Source of the DNA: Anaerolineae bacterium
Lineage (GTDB): Bacteria > Chloroflexota > Anaerolineae > 4572-78 > J111
Assembly: GCA_016926805.1 (NCBI GenBank)
Contig: JAFGNV010000071.1
Location: 1 to 41,947 of the forward strand
DNA length: 41,947 bases
Direction: 5' to 3'
Part shown: one piece after another, positions 1 to 9,066 of the stretch
Position numbering within the stretch: position 1 is the first letter of the stretch
Layout of the letters: the number at the start of each line of letters is the position of its first letter
Notes under the pieces: generated by a model
What the model saw: only the letters and a program-made list of their open reading frames with translations
Told to the model about the DNA's origin: nothing
Databases searched by the model: none
Translations under genes and position numbers: made by a program

Positions 1-1
1 C

Positions 2-97
2 CGGCAAGGCGTCATTAAAAATAGCCCTACTTCCTTGATTTACGATAAAGTCAAGTCTGTGGCGACGGATTATGCGTATGCCTGTGGTTACGAATGA
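2..97 (+). CDS. C-terminal end of an unidentified protein (partial)
   Basis: An open frame enters from the left edge and runs for 31 codons to a TGA at 95-97. The last residues read DYAYACGYE. Its codon use resembles the following genes, and it ends 55 bases before the glycosidase start, so it is probably the last part of an upstream gene on the same strand, perhaps in the same operon. The fragment is too short to assign a family and I do not recognise it. Confidence 0.5.
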   Translation, partial: RQGVIKNSPTSLIYDKVKSVATDYAYACGYE

Positions 98-152
98 ACT
101 CTCAATAAACCAAATCTCAATTATCTATCTGTGGATTTAAGGAGCCAAACTA

Positions 153-1523
153 ATGACCAAAAAAATCGTTCTCATCGGTGCGGGCAGCGCCGTCTTCACC
201 CAGGGCCTCGTGGCCGATATGATTCTCTCCCCGGATTTGGGGCCGTGGGAATTGGGCCTGGTTGATATTGACCCTCAGGCCCTGGAGACTGCCGAAGGTC
301 TCAGCCGCCGCATGATTGAAGCCAGAGGCGGGGACATCGGCCTCAACGCCTCGACCGACCGCCGCGATATTCTCCCCGGTGCAGACATTGTGGTGGCTAC
401 AATTGGCGTGGGCGGGCGGCGGGGCTGGGAAACCGACGTGTTTATTCCCCGTAAGTACGGTATTTACCAGCCGGTGGGTGACTCGGTGATGTCTGGTGGC
501 GTCTCGCGGGCCATGCGCATGATTCCCGCCCTGGTTGACATTGCCAACGATGTGAAGGCTCTTTGTTCTGATGCTTTCTTCATTAATTACAGCAACCCGA
601 TGACGGCCAATTGCTGGGCCATTCACCAGGCCACCGGCGTGCCGGTGGTGGGGTTGTGCCACGGGGTTTTTGACACCGAACGCCAACTGGCTGGTTTCAT
701 CGGCGCGCCGCTCAACGAAGTCACCTCGCTGGCGGTGGGCCTCAACCACCTCACTTTTATGTTTGACCTGCGCTGGAATGGCCAGGATGCCTGGCCCCTG
801 GTGCGGGGAAAATTGGCCAAAGAACCGCGCCAACCCGATGCCACCCTGGGCGAGATTTTTTCTGAAGAAGGTGAATGGGAAGACAGCTTCAAGGCTAAAG
901 ACAATCCCTTCTGCTGGCAATTGTTTGAAACTTACGGGGCTTTCGCCGCTCCTGGCGACCGCCACGTGACCGAATTCTTCCCGGAACGGTTTCCCCAGGG
1001 CAAATACTACGGCAAAATTCTGGGCGTAGATGCTTATCCCCTGGAAGCCGTCACCGCCTTTGGCGACCAGGTGTACGCCGAGATGCGGGCGCAGGCATTG
1101 GGTCAAAAACCGTTAGATACCTGGGTTTTTGAACGAGCCGAGGGTGAACACGAGCAACTCATTGAAATTCTGCGCTCCATCCAAAATGACCAGCGACGCG
1201 TGTTCTCCGTGAACCTGCCTAACCAGGGAGCCGTGCCTAACCTACCCGCCGATGCGGTGTTGGAGTTACCCGCTGCGGCCACTGCGACCGGCCTGCGCCC
1301 CCTGCAAATCCTTGATTTTCCCGACCCGCTGGCCGCCATCATCAACCGCAAACTGGCCGCTACCCGGCTCACCGTGGAAGCCGCCCTGTCTGGCGACCGT
1401 AAGCTGTTGGTCGAAGCCCTGCTGGCCGACGGGGCCGTGACCGACCCCGAAGTGGCCCGCAAGATGGGCGAGGAATTACTGGAAGCTCACCGGCAGTATT
1501 TGCCTAACTTCTTTCCCAGTTGA
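153..1523 (+). CDS. Glycoside hydrolase family 4, NAD- and metal-dependent alpha-glycosidase
   Basis: This 456-residue protein has the usual GH4 length. An N-terminal Rossmann nucleotide-binding motif (VLIGAGSAVF, residues 6-15) is followed by NYSNPM (145-150), C169-H170 and H199 in GLNH, the expected Mn ligands, and DRHVTEFFP (269-277). GH4 enzymes cleave glycosides by transient NAD-dependent oxidation at C3. The C-H-G-V motif at 169-172 differs from the CDMP and CNxP motifs of 6-phospho-glycosidases, and I recall CHGx as the glucuronidase/galacturonidase type, so an unphosphorylated, possibly uronic, alpha-glycoside is likely. There is no signal peptide, so it should be cytoplasmic. The ATG is set by AAGGAG at 139-144. 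It is the first complete gene of a sugar catabolic block. The family is certain; the substrate is inferred. Confidence 0.93.
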   Translation: MTKKIVLIGAGSAVFTQGLVADMILSPDLGPWELGLVDIDPQALETAEGLSRRMIEARGGDIGLNASTDRRDILPGADIVVATIGVGGRRGWETDVFIPRKYGIYQPVGDSVMSGGVSRAMRMIPALVDIANDVKALCSDAFFINYSNPMTANCWAIHQATGVPVVGLCHGVFDTERQLAGFIGAPLNEVTSLAVGLNHLTFMFDLRWNGQDAWPLVRGKLAKEPRQPDATLGEIFSEEGEWEDSFKAKDNPFCWQLFETYGAFAAPGDRHVTEFFPERFPQGKYYGKILGVDAYPLEAVTAFGDQVYAEMRAQALGQKPLDTWVFERAEGEHEQLIEILRSIQNDQRRVFSVNLPNQGAVPNLPADAVLELPAAATATGLRPLQILDFPDPLAAIINRKLAATRLTVEAALSGDRKLLVEALLADGAVTDPEVARKMGEELLEAHRQYLPNFFPS

Positions 1524-1577
1524 TTAAATAAACCAGAAAAGACTGCCAGCCCTGAACGCACAGAAAGGAGGTTACCC

Positions 1578-2687
1578 ATGGATTTTCTCACCCGAATGAA
1601 CGCCGTCCTGCATCGCCAGGCGCCAGACCAGGTGCCGTTTGTCCCCTACGACAACCTGGTGCCGCGCGGCGAATTTGTGCGGGCCTTGCGGAACAGGGGC
1701 ATGGGGTTGTGCGTGCGCCAGTCAACCATTTTTGCCGAGACGCCCCACGTATCCGTTGAAACCAGACCCGATGGAGATACGACCCTCACCATCTATCATA
1801 CCCCGGTGGGTGATGTGTTCACTCGCTCCAAAGGACACATGGGCCGGATCAGTGATAATCTGGCGGTTGAGGTCGAGGGAGTGATTAAGGAGGTTAAGGA
1901 TTACGATCCCGTGATTTTTATACTGGAGGATACCGTTTTCCACGTAGACAACAGCATTTACTTCAACACCATTCGCGACTTGGGCCAGGACGGCATCTAC
2001 CGCGAATGGGGGCTGGACATGGAGTCGACGCCTTATGGAGCCACCCGGCGCTATTTCGGCGATATGTACGGGTTGGACCGTTGGATTTTTCATCAGCAGG
2101 ACCATCCCGACCATTTTGCCCGGTTGGTGCAGGCCCAGGAAAAACGGGACGAACGGCGCCTGCAATTGGTGGCCGAGTGTCCGGCTGAGTTCGTTTCGTT
2201 TGGCTGGCTGGAAGGGCTGTGGGGGCCGGAACAGTTTAGAAAATACGAATTGCCTTTTTACCAAAAATGGGTGCCGTTTTTGCAGCAAAAGAGCAAAATT
2301 ACGGCCCTGCACTGTGATGTCACCAAAAACTTAAAAAGTTACCAAAAGGTCATTGCCGAAACCGGCATTGACGTGGTTGAAGCTTACACCCCGCCGCCGG
2401 TTTCCAATCTGTCGCTTCAGGAAGCCAGAGAAGCTTGGGGACCCCGGACCATCATCTGGGTCAATTTCCCCGAAACCATCTTCTGGACCGCGGGGGCCGA
2501 GGGAACCAAACAGTATACTACTGCCCTTTTAAAAAGCGACGCGCCCGGCGAGGGCTTGGTGCTTGGTTTTACCGAGATGGGGCTATGGGGCGCTACCGAC
2601 GACGAAACCGAGCGCATCTTTAAGGCGGGCACCTTGGCGGTGATGGAAGCCATTGAAGAGCACGGCTGCTATCCAATCAAGGCTTGA
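1578..2687 (+). CDS. URO-D/MtaA-fold protein without the zinc-site cysteine
   Basis: This 369-residue protein has the look of the uroporphyrinogen decarboxylase superfamily: TPYGATRRYFGDMYG near 151, an FGWLEGLWGPEQF stretch near 208-220, and a late ALHCD strand with H245-C246. True HemE enzymes carry an N-terminal RQAGR motif, which is absent, so haem synthesis is unlikely. The H-x-C plus C-terminal Cys zinc site of methylcobamide methyltransferases is also not intact: H and C are adjacent and the C-terminal position reads GFTEMGLWG with no Cys. A strong AAAGGAGG lies 7 bases before the ATG. The gene sits 54 bases after the glycosidase and 43 before a sugar kinase, which points to a role in carbohydrate use. 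The exact reaction is unknown. Confidence 0.8.
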   Translation: MDFLTRMNAVLHRQAPDQVPFVPYDNLVPRGEFVRALRNRGMGLCVRQSTIFAETPHVSVETRPDGDTTLTIYHTPVGDVFTRSKGHMGRISDNLAVEVEGVIKEVKDYDPVIFILEDTVFHVDNSIYFNTIRDLGQDGIYREWGLDMESTPYGATRRYFGDMYGLDRWIFHQQDHPDHFARLVQAQEKRDERRLQLVAECPAEFVSFGWLEGLWGPEQFRKYELPFYQKWVPFLQQKSKITALHCDVTKNLKSYQKVIAETGIDVVEAYTPPPVSNLSLQEAREAWGPRTIIWVNFPETIFWTAGAEGTKQYTTALLKSDAPGEGLVLGFTEMGLWGATDDETERIFKAGTLAVMEAIEEHGCYPIKA

Positions 2688-2730
2688 GGCTGCCATCTTG
2701 TGCCCCAATTAATTTGAAGAAGAAAACATT

Positions 2731-3678
2731 GTGACCCCAAAATACGACGTAATCACCTTTGGTGACATGTGTGTTGACCTCATCGTGACCGGCGATGATG
2801 TAACACCCCAATTTGGCCAGGTGGAAAAAGTGGTGGGCAACTACACCCTTGAGATGGGCGGCTCTTGTTGTATTTTTGCCTGCCAGGCGGCCAAACTTGG
2901 TTTGCGGGTTGGCATTTTGGGCCGGGTGGGTGATGACGACTTTGGCCGTCTCATCCTGCGCCGCCTGAAAGAAAGTGGCGTGGACACGCAGCACGTCATG
3001 GTAGACCCCCAGCTCAAAACCGGACTGGGCATTGCCCTGTGCCGGGAAAACGACCGGGCGATTTTGACCTACCTGGGTTCGATCTGCGCCGTGGAGCCAG
3101 GGGACGTGACCGATGAATTTCTGGCCTCGGCCCGCCATCTGCACCACGGCAGTTTTTTCTTGCATACCCGTCTACAACCCCAAATTCCTGATATTTTCCG
3201 ACGGGCGCGGGCGTTGGGTCTTTCCACGTCTCTTGACCCCAATTGGGACCCGGCTGAGCAGTGGAATTCTACGTTGTTGGCTGCGCTTTCCCTGGCCGAT
3301 GTGGTGATGCCCAATGAGCAGGAGGCGCTGCTCATCAGTGGGTGTGACAATTTGGGTGACGCAATAGCCTGGTTCCAGCGCCAGGGCGTGGCCATGGTCG
3401 CGCTAAAACAAGGTACTGCGGGGGCCACTCTCTATACTGCACAAACCGTCCACTCCTTCACTGCTCCCCCTGTGGTGGGTGGCGACAGCATTGGCGCCGG
3501 TGACAGTTTTGACGCTGGCTTTCTGGCCGGTTGGCTGCGCGATTTGCCCCTGGCCCGGTGTCTCGATATTGCCGGTCAATGTGGTTGTGCCGTGGCCCAA
3601 GGAACCGGTGGTTTACAAGGACAGCCGACCTGGCCAACCATTGACGTTTTCATTGACGAGTGGCGCAAGCAGAGGTAA
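2731..3678 (+). CDS. PfkB-family carbohydrate kinase (first of three)
   Basis: This 315-residue ribokinase-fold enzyme should phosphorylate a sugar or ketose with ATP. The PfkB signature near the C terminus reads [12 protein letters not shown], with D258 as the predicted catalytic base and G255-D258 as the anion hole. GRVGDDDFG (65-72) is the N-terminal family motif. The start is a GTG at 2731, chosen because it gives the normal distance to the first strand (YDVITFGD) and has GAAGAAG upstream. It is closely similar to the third kinase of the cluster: both share DVTPxFGQx[10 protein letters not shown], DRAILTxLGSI and the DP-EQW segment. The two are therefore paralogues from a local duplication. 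Substrate specificity cannot be read from the sequence. Confidence 0.9.
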   Translation: MTPKYDVITFGDMCVDLIVTGDDVTPQFGQVEKVVGNYTLEMGGSCCIFACQAAKLGLRVGILGRVGDDDFGRLILRRLKESGVDTQHVMVDPQLKTGLGIALCRENDRAILTYLGSICAVEPGDVTDEFLASARHLHHGSFFLHTRLQPQIPDIFRRARALGLSTSLDPNWDPAEQWNSTLLAALSLADVVMPNEQEALLISGCDNLGDAIAWFQRQGVAMVALKQGTAGATLYTAQTVHSFTAPPVVGGDSIGAGDSFDAGFLAGWLRDLPLARCLDIAGQCGCAVAQGTGGLQGQPTWPTIDVFIDEWRKQR

Positions 3679-3707
3679 AATCTTGGCTACGGAAATCGAT
3701 AACCCGC

Positions 3708-4892
3708 ATGCAACAACAATCTCGCCCCTCCCATAACCGTTCCATATTTTTCATCAAAACTTTCTATTTTCTTTTCTTTGCCGCCGCGGCTTCGCTTTTT
3801 CCTATCCTGGCCCTTTTTTATGAACAACTCGGCCTGTCCGGCCGTCAAATTGGGGTGTTAGTGGCAATTCCCCCGCTGGTCACTCTGTTTGCCGCTTCAT
3901 TTTGGGGTGGCCTGGCCGATGCCACCCAGCAGCACCGTCGCTTGTTGGGACTGGCTATTGGCGGAGTCATGGTGTTTGCTCTGGTCATTCTTTTTTCTAC
4001 CACGTTCTGGGCACTGGTGGTGGCCGTCATCTGCTATGCTTTTGTGGGTGCGCCGATCATGCCGCTTATTGACAACTCGGCGCTTGAGAGTCTGGGAGCG
4101 CGAAAAAATCAATACGGCCGGTTGCGCCTGTGGGGAGCCGTGGGCTGGGGACTGGCTGCACCCGTGGTCGGTTTGTTGGTGGAGCAATTTGGCCTGAGTT
4201 GGTCGTTTTACGGCTATGTTGCTTTTATGCTCGTCGGCCTGATGGTTTCTTTTAAGCTGCCAATTACCCGAGCCAGTATTGGCCGAGAATTCTGGCGTGG
4301 GTTTCATTTACTGATGGGTAATCGTTCCTGGCTGATTTTTCTGGTCATTATTTTTGTGGTTGGTATTGGCTCCAGCCTGGTGCATAATTATCTGTTTCTT
4401 TACATGCACGCCCTCGGAGCCGGTAACACCTTGATGGGCCTGGCCTTGAGTGCGGCCACCCTCAGCGAGTTAGCTGTTTTCTTTTATTCGGACTTGCTCC
4501 TGGAACGGTGGGGGATTCGCAATATGCTGGCGTTGGCGCTGAGCGCTTTATCGGTGCGGTTGCTGGCCTATTCCCTGGTGCCGATGCCCTGGTTGGTGTT
4601 GCCGATTCAATTATTGCACGGCTTTTCCTTTTCGGTGTCGTGGGTGGCCGGGGTGGCCTATGCCAATCGAATTGCACCCCCCGGCATGGGCGCGACGGCC
4701 CAAGGCATTGTGTCGGGGGTGTCGATGGGCCTGGCCGCGGCCGTGGGAGGATTTACCGGCGGTTGGCTGTACGAGAGCGTCGGGCCTTTTTTGATGTATC
4801 GCTGGGCCGGTATCGGCCTGTTGCTGGCCATGGTCTTTTTTATGGTGATCGGCAGATATTGGATGGTGGCCAGGCCGGTGCCAGTTAAGTGA
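3708..4892 (+). CDS. MFS transporter, sugar/nucleoside-symporter type
   Basis: About 394 residues with roughly twelve hydrophobic segments form a major facilitator in the cytoplasmic membrane. FWGGLADATQQHRR in the loop after the second helix is the MFS motif A region, and GRLRLWGAVGWGLAAP near the middle is typical of the MFS_1_like/LacY-like group. It probably imports the sugar processed by the surrounding enzymes. The start is uncertain. An upstream in-frame GTG at 3660 would overlap the preceding kinase and add a polar 16-residue leader. I prefer the ATG at 3708, which starts just before the first helix, although neither has a clear Shine-Dalgarno. The gene ends 22 bases before the next kinase. 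Confidence 0.88.
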   Translation: MQQQSRPSHNRSIFFIKTFYFLFFAAAASLFPILALFYEQLGLSGRQIGVLVAIPPLVTLFAASFWGGLADATQQHRRLLGLAIGGVMVFALVILFSTTFWALVVAVICYAFVGAPIMPLIDNSALESLGARKNQYGRLRLWGAVGWGLAAPVVGLLVEQFGLSWSFYGYVAFMLVGLMVSFKLPITRASIGREFWRGFHLLMGNRSWLIFLVIIFVVGIGSSLVHNYLFLYMHALGAGNTLMGLALSAATLSELAVFFYSDLLLERWGIRNMLALALSALSVRLLAYSLVPMPWLVLPIQLLHGFSFSVSWVAGVAYANRIAPPGMGATAQGIVSGVSMGLAAAVGGFTGGWLYESVGPFLMYRWAGIGLLLAMVFFMVIGRYWMVARPVPVK

Positions 4893-4914
4893 GCTCTATC
4901 TCAGGAGGAGCAAC

Positions 4915-5859
4915 ATGTCCTTTGACATCATTGCTATCGGCGAAGCTCTGGTTGAAATTATGCGCCCCACCGTGGGCCAACCTCTGGATCGGCCCGGCGA
5001 CTTTGTCGGTCCATTTGCCAGTGGCGCACCAGCGATTTTTGCCGTGGCTGCGGCTCGTCTGGGGGCGTCGGTGGGGTTTATCAGCGGCCTCGGGGACGAT
5101 GCCTTTGGCCGTCTCATGCTGGCCCGGTTGGCGGCAGAAGGGGTAGATACCGCCCAGATGCAAACCATGCCCGCCCACGCCACTGGCGTGGCCTTTGTAG
5201 CCTATGCCCAAGATGGCCGCCGCGAGTTTGTGTTTCACCTGCGCCACGCTGCCGCTGGCGTAATGGATGCAGATCAACTCGACCCCGCCTATTTTCAGGG
5301 GGTCAAGTGGCTGCACCTGTCCGGCTCGACCATTGTTCTCAATTCACCCAGCCGGGATGCCTGTCGGCGCGCCCTGGAATTGACCCAGGCCGCGGGCGGA
5401 CGAATCAGTTTTGACCCCAACCTGCGTCCGGAGTTGATGCCGATAGCCGAGGCTCGCCGGGTCTTTGCCCCCTTCCTTACCGCCGCGGACCTGCTGCTGC
5501 CCACGGTTGAAGAAGCCCGCGTCCTGGCCGATACTGCCGACGATGACCTGGCGGCCCAAAAATTACTGGCCGGACGCGATCGCACGGTGGTGCTCAAGCG
5601 AGGCGAAGCTGGCTGCACCCTCTATACCGCTGCCGGGCGGGTTGATGTCCCTGGTTTTGCGGTGGCCGAAGTTGATCCTACCGGCGCGGGTGATTGTTTT
5701 AACGCGGCATGCGTGATTGGCCTGGAAGCGGGCTGGCCGCCAGAACAAATCGCCCGGTTTGCCACCGCTGCCGGGGCTTTGGCCGTTACCCAACAGGGTC
5801 CTATGGAAGGTGCGCCGACGAGAGCCGAGGTGGAAGCTATGTTGAATAAGGAGGGCTGA
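4915..5859 (+). CDS. PfkB-family kinase (2-keto-3-deoxygluconate/tagatose kinase-like)
   Basis: This 314-residue PfkB kinase has DPTGAGDCFNAA (254-265) with catalytic D260, an LKRGEAG ATP-site strand (227-233) and GLGDDAFGR (58-66). Its N terminus (DIIAIGEALVEIMRP) resembles 2-keto-3-deoxygluconate and tagatose kinases more than it resembles the two other kinases of this cluster. AGGAGG lies 6 bases before the ATG. It ends only 2 bases before the LacD-type aldolase, so the two are almost certainly co-translated and probably act in sequence, with the kinase making the phosphorylated substrate that the aldolase splits. The family is firm; the substrate is an inference. Confidence 0.9.
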   Translation: MSFDIIAIGEALVEIMRPTVGQPLDRPGDFVGPFASGAPAIFAVAAARLGASVGFISGLGDDAFGRLMLARLAAEGVDTAQMQTMPAHATGVAFVAYAQDGRREFVFHLRHAAAGVMDADQLDPAYFQGVKWLHLSGSTIVLNSPSRDACRRALELTQAAGGRISFDPNLRPELMPIAEARRVFAPFLTAADLLLPTVEEARVLADTADDDLAAQKLLAGRDRTVVLKRGEAGCTLYTAAGRVDVPGFAVAEVDPTGAGDCFNAACVIGLEAGWPPEQIARFATAAGALAVTQQGPMEGAPTRAEVEAMLNKEG

Positions 5860-5861
5860 CC

Positions 5862-6833
5862 ATGGCCCAAAAACTGACTATCGGCAAACTTCGGGGCTTG
5901 CAACAATGTGCTACCTCGGGCGGGGCGCTGGCCGTGTTGGCACTCGATCATCGCCAGGGATTGAAAAAAGCCATGCGTCCGAAGTCGCCTGATGCAGTGA
6001 CTCCGGCTGAAATGTCCACTTTTAAGCAAGAATTGGTAGCAATCCTGGCACCGGCGGCCAGTGCCGTGTTGTTAGACCCGGAGGTAGGTGGTGCCCAGAG
6101 TATCGCGTCGGGAGTGTTGCCGGGAAATATTGGCCTGATAATGGCCGTGGAAGCCACCGGCTACACCGGCCCCGCTGCTGCCCGCCGGAGCCGCATTCTG
6201 CCCGGCTGGAGCATGGTCAAAGCTAGGCGGATGGGGGCCAGTGCCGTGAAATTATTGGTCTATTACCATCCCGACTCCTCGGCCGCCCCGGATATTGAAA
6301 CCCTGGTGCGGCAAGTGGCCAAAGATTGCGCCAGGGAAGACCTGCTCTTCTTTTTGGAACCGCTCTCCTATTCGCTCGACCCCTCCCTGAAAAAGTTTCC
6401 TTCCAATGAAAAACGCCGGGTGGTGGTAGAAACGGCCCGGCGTTTGGTTCTGCCTGGCGTGGACGTGCTCAAAGCCGAATTTCCTCTGGATGTTGACCTC
6501 GAACCGGACGAGCGCGTCTGGGCTGAAGCCTGTGCCGAACTGTCGGCGGCCTGTTCCGTGCCGTGGGTGGTGCTCTCAGCCGGGGTGAGTTATGAAATCT
6601 ATCTACAGCAGGTGATTGTCGCCTGCCGGGCCGGGGCCTCCGGCGTGGCCGCGGGCCGGGCGGTGTGGAAAGAGGTGGTCGAGCTGACGGGTCAAGAACG
6701 CCTGGATTTTTTGCAGAAAGTGGCCTATCAGCGGATGGAGCGTCTGACGGCCTTAGACAACGCCCTGGCCCGCCCCTGGACGGAGTTTTACTCAGCCGAA
6801 GAGGTTGATGAGAACTGGTATGAAAGATATTGA
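5862..6833 (+). CDS. Class I aldolase of the LacD family (tagatose-1,6-bisphosphate aldolase-like)
   Basis: This 323-residue protein aligns by eye with LacD. It has [13 protein letters not shown] (26-38), LLDPEVGG (70-77), [10 protein letters not shown] (129-138), FFLEPLSY (163-170), the Schiff-base region VDVLKAEFP (200-208) with K204, VLSAGVSYE, and a phosphate-binding [11 protein letters not shown] loop. LacD cleaves tagatose-1,6-bisphosphate to dihydroxyacetone phosphate and glyceraldehyde 3-phosphate. The same family includes YihT, which cleaves a sulfofructose phosphate, so other ketose phosphates are possible. The ATG follows the preceding stop by two bases, with GGAGGG inside the end of the kinase gene. 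The last 14 bases overlap the next kinase. Confidence 0.88.
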   Translation: MAQKLTIGKLRGLQQCATSGGALAVLALDHRQGLKKAMRPKSPDAVTPAEMSTFKQELVAILAPAASAVLLDPEVGGAQSIASGVLPGNIGLIMAVEATGYTGPAAARRSRILPGWSMVKARRMGASAVKLLVYYHPDSSAAPDIETLVRQVAKDCAREDLLFFLEPLSYSLDPSLKKFPSNEKRRVVVETARRLVLPGVDVLKAEFPLDVDLEPDERVWAEACAELSAACSVPWVVLSAGVSYEIYLQQVIVACRAGASGVAAGRAVWKEVVELTGQERLDFLQKVAYQRMERLTALDNALARPWTEFYSAEEVDENWYERY

Positions 6834-7737
6834 CGTGGTGGTGGTAGGTGAATTGAACGTTGACCTGATCTTGACCGGCGATGTCACTCCCGCCTTTGGC
6901 CAGGCCGAAAAACTGGTGGACGACGCCACATTGACTCTGGGCAGTTCTTCGGCGATTTTTGCCAGCGGGGCAGCCCGGTTGGGACTGCGGGTCGCCTTTA
7001 TTGGCAAAGTGGGGGATGATGATTTTGGCCGGGTGGCGCTGCGTTTCCTGCAAGCGCGAGGCATCGATACCTCCGGTGTAGTGGTGGACCCCACCGTTAA
7101 AACCGGCCTTAGCGTTATCCTTTCTCGTCCCGACGACCGGGCTATTTTGACCCATCTTGGTTCGATCGCGGCCCTGCGCTACGAAGAAATCGACCAGACG
7201 ATTGTGTCCCACGCCCGGCACCTGCATCTGGGGAGCTTTTTTTTGTTAGACTCCCTCATCCCCGACGTGCCGGCCCTGTTTGAAATGGCGCAGTCGTCTG
7301 GCCTGACCATCTCCATTGACACCAATTACGACCCCACCGAACAATGGGATAATGGTCTGGCCGACGTGCTGGCCCATAGCAACGTGTTTTTGCCCAACGA
7401 GACTGAACTCCTGGGCGTGACCGGAGAGGCTAATCTGGAAGTCGCTCTGAGCAGGCTGGCCCGGCATGACCTGTTAGTTGCGGTCAAACTTGGGCCGGAG
7501 GGAGGCATGGCGCAATGGGGTCCAAAAGTGGCTCGCGCCGACCCACTGCCGGTGGACGTGGTTGATACCACCGGCGCCGGAGACTCTTTTGACGCCGGGT
7601 TTATCTATGGTTATCTGGCCGGTTGGGAACTCTCCCGCAGCCTGCGGTTGGGTTGCGTCTGCGGGTCGCTGTCGACCCGCGCGGCTGGAGGCGTCACGGC
7701 TCAGGCCACGCTGGCCGAAGCCCTGGCTGTTATATGA
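6820..7737 (+). CDS. PfkB-family carbohydrate kinase (third, paralogue of the first)
   Basis: A 305-residue PfkB kinase with VGDDDFGR (64-71) and [12 protein letters not shown] (249-260), D255 being the predicted catalytic base. It shares long stretches with the kinase at 2731. Possible starts are TTG 6805, ATG 6808 and ATG 6820. I chose 6820 because it gives the same short N terminus as the paralogue, while GAAGAGG just upstream fits 6808 at close spacing and 6820 at long spacing. The start overlaps the aldolase, which suggests translational coupling. It closes the first co-transcribed block; a 307-base gap with a new promoter follows. Confidence 0.88.
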   Translation: MKDIDVVVVGELNVDLILTGDVTPAFGQAEKLVDDATLTLGSSSAIFASGAARLGLRVAFIGKVGDDDFGRVALRFLQARGIDTSGVVVDPTVKTGLSVILSRPDDRAILTHLGSIAALRYEEIDQTIVSHARHLHLGSFFLLDSLIPDVPALFEMAQSSGLTISIDTNYDPTEQWDNGLADVLAHSNVFLPNETELLGVTGEANLEVALSRLARHDLLVAVKLGPEGGMAQWGPKVARADPLPVDVVDTTGAGDSFDAGFIYGYLAGWELSRSLRLGCVCGSLSTRAAGGVTAQATLAEALAVI

Positions 7738-7750
7738 CCATCATTGGCTC

Positions 7751-7778
7751 TTGACATTTTCCAAACCTCTTTTAGAAT
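7751..7778 (+). promoter_or_regulatory. Predicted sigma70-type promoter TTGACA-16-TAGAAT
   Basis: A perfect -35 hexamer TTGACA (7751-7756) is followed after 16 bases by TAGAAT (7773-7778, 5 of 6 matches). It lies just after the third kinase gene in the only long gap of the block. It would drive the oxidoreductase, the second URO-D-like gene and the molybdenum hydroxylase genes. No experimental support exists. Confidence 0.55.
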
Positions 7779-7784
7779 TAAGAC

Positions 7785-8044
7785 ACCGCTTGCTTTTTTT
7801 AACAGATACCTGCCTCCCCGCCGCCCGCAACATCCGCATCGGCTTCATTTGGCATTGCGACATCAACACCACTGGCCTTAACACGATCTCGTTTGGGGTT
7901 CACTTGATTCACAATAGATATACAGACGGAGAAAACAGGATGACCGTTAACGTCCTCCCCCGGATACAAGTCAGCGATAATAACCGGTTCCCGATTACCC
8001 ACGCGACCCGGAACTTTGCCGCGCCTGGGAATTACGAGGGTTAA
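7785..8044 (+). other. Long untranslated leader with a possible 34-codon reading frame
   Basis: About 260 bases separate the predicted transcription start from the oxidoreductase gene. No hairpin terminator was seen. A frame from ATG 7940 to TAA 8042-8044 encodes 34 residues, with GGAG about 10 bases upstream, and its stop directly abuts the next ATG, so it could couple translation. The peptide (starting MTVNVLPRIQVSDNN) resembles nothing I know. It may equally be chance. Confidence 0.25.
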
Positions 8045-9049
8045 ATGACAAAGCTCATTTTGGTCGGCATTGGCTCGTTTGGAGAGCGCTGGTATGAAAC
8101 CATCAGGGCGCGTCATCCTGATTGGCAACTAATCGTGGTGGACACAGACCCGGTCAGGGCCACCAGAATTGTCGATTCCGGCGACAATTTTTATACTTCG
8201 CTCATGGATGCCATCGAAATCGAAAAGCCGGATTTTATTATCAATGCCACGCCGCCGCGCGCGCACACCGAGATTAATGAACTGGCTTTTGATTATGGCC
8301 TGCCGGTATTGTGCGAGAAACCCATTGCTGAGTCTTACACCGAGGCTATCCAGGTGGTGACCCGGGCCATCAACGAAAATATCCCCTTTATGGTTGCCGA
8401 GAATTACCGGCGCATCATTTTTTTGCGCAAAACCAAAAAGTTGCTCGAGGCCGGGATGATTGGCCAGGTGCGCACCCTCCATTGTGAGGTTTACCGGAAT
8501 TTTTACACCGACAAACCCTACTTCCGGCACATGGAACATCCCTTTCTGGTGGATGTAGCCATCCATCATCTCGACCTGATCCGTTATCTGTCGGGCAGTG
8601 AGGGGCGCCAGATTTTTGCCAAAAGTTTCAAACCCTGGCGAAGCTGGCATTCCGGCAATATGGCGCTGTACCTGTTGCTAGAAATGCAGAACGGTGCCAT
8701 TGCCAGCCTCACCGGCAGTTTGGTAACCGAGGGATTGCAGACCAGTTGGTGGGGCAATTGGCGGATCGAGGGCACGCAAGGTGCCATCACCCTGATTGAT
8801 GACAAAATTAACGTAATCACCAGAGAATACAGTATCCCGGTGGACAGTTTTGATGACGTCAGCGCCGATGACCGGCTTGAACTGGTTGATGACTTTGGTT
8901 TATCCGACTGTTTGCAGGATTTCACGCGCCTGCTCAAAAAAGGACCGCGCGGCGAGTCAGATGGGCTTGATTACCTGAAGACCCAAACGTTGGTTTATTT
9001 TGCCGAGAAATCCTCGATGCTTAACCAGGTGGTAGAAATTAAACTATAG
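8045..9049 (+). CDS. Gfo/Idh/MocA-family NAD(P)-dependent oxidoreductase
   Basis: This 334-residue protein has an N-terminal Rossmann domain (LILVGIGSFGERW, 4-16, with the acidic D33/D35 after the second strand). It also has the family EKP motif (91-93) and the DVAIHHLDLIRYL segment (170-182) that carries the catalytic histidine, H174 or H175. Family members oxidise or reduce sugars, inositols and related polyols, usually with NAD. GAGGG at 8035-8039 precedes the ATG. It lies between the kinase/aldolase block and the second URO-D-like gene, so it probably acts on a sugar or polyol intermediate. Some relatives (GH109, GH188) use the same chemistry to cleave glycosides, which cannot be excluded. 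Confidence 0.9.
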   Translation: MTKLILVGIGSFGERWYETIRARHPDWQLIVVDTDPVRATRIVDSGDNFYTSLMDAIEIEKPDFIINATPPRAHTEINELAFDYGLPVLCEKPIAESYTEAIQVVTRAINENIPFMVAENYRRIIFLRKTKKLLEAGMIGQVRTLHCEVYRNFYTDKPYFRHMEHPFLVDVAIHHLDLIRYLSGSEGRQIFAKSFKPWRSWHSGNMALYLLLEMQNGAIASLTGSLVTEGLQTSWWGNWRIEGTQGAITLIDDKINVITREYSIPVDSFDDVSADDRLELVDDFGLSDCLQDFTRLLKKGPRGESDGLDYLKTQTLVYFAEKSSMLNQVVEIKL

Positions 9050-9066
9050 GCTTATAACTGTAAGAC

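Noticed and set aside
150..1106. 318-codon open frame on the - strand inside the GH4 gene
   Set aside because: It is fully antisense to a well-supported GH4 gene, shows no family motifs, and follows from the high GC content.
153..7737. Sulfoquinovose (sulfo-EMP) pathway
   Set aside because: A LacD/YihT-family aldolase and PfkB kinases are present, but no SQ isomerase, sulfolactaldehyde reductase or GH31 sulfoquinovosidase was seen, and I cannot verify sulfonate-binding residues. Kept only as an alternative.
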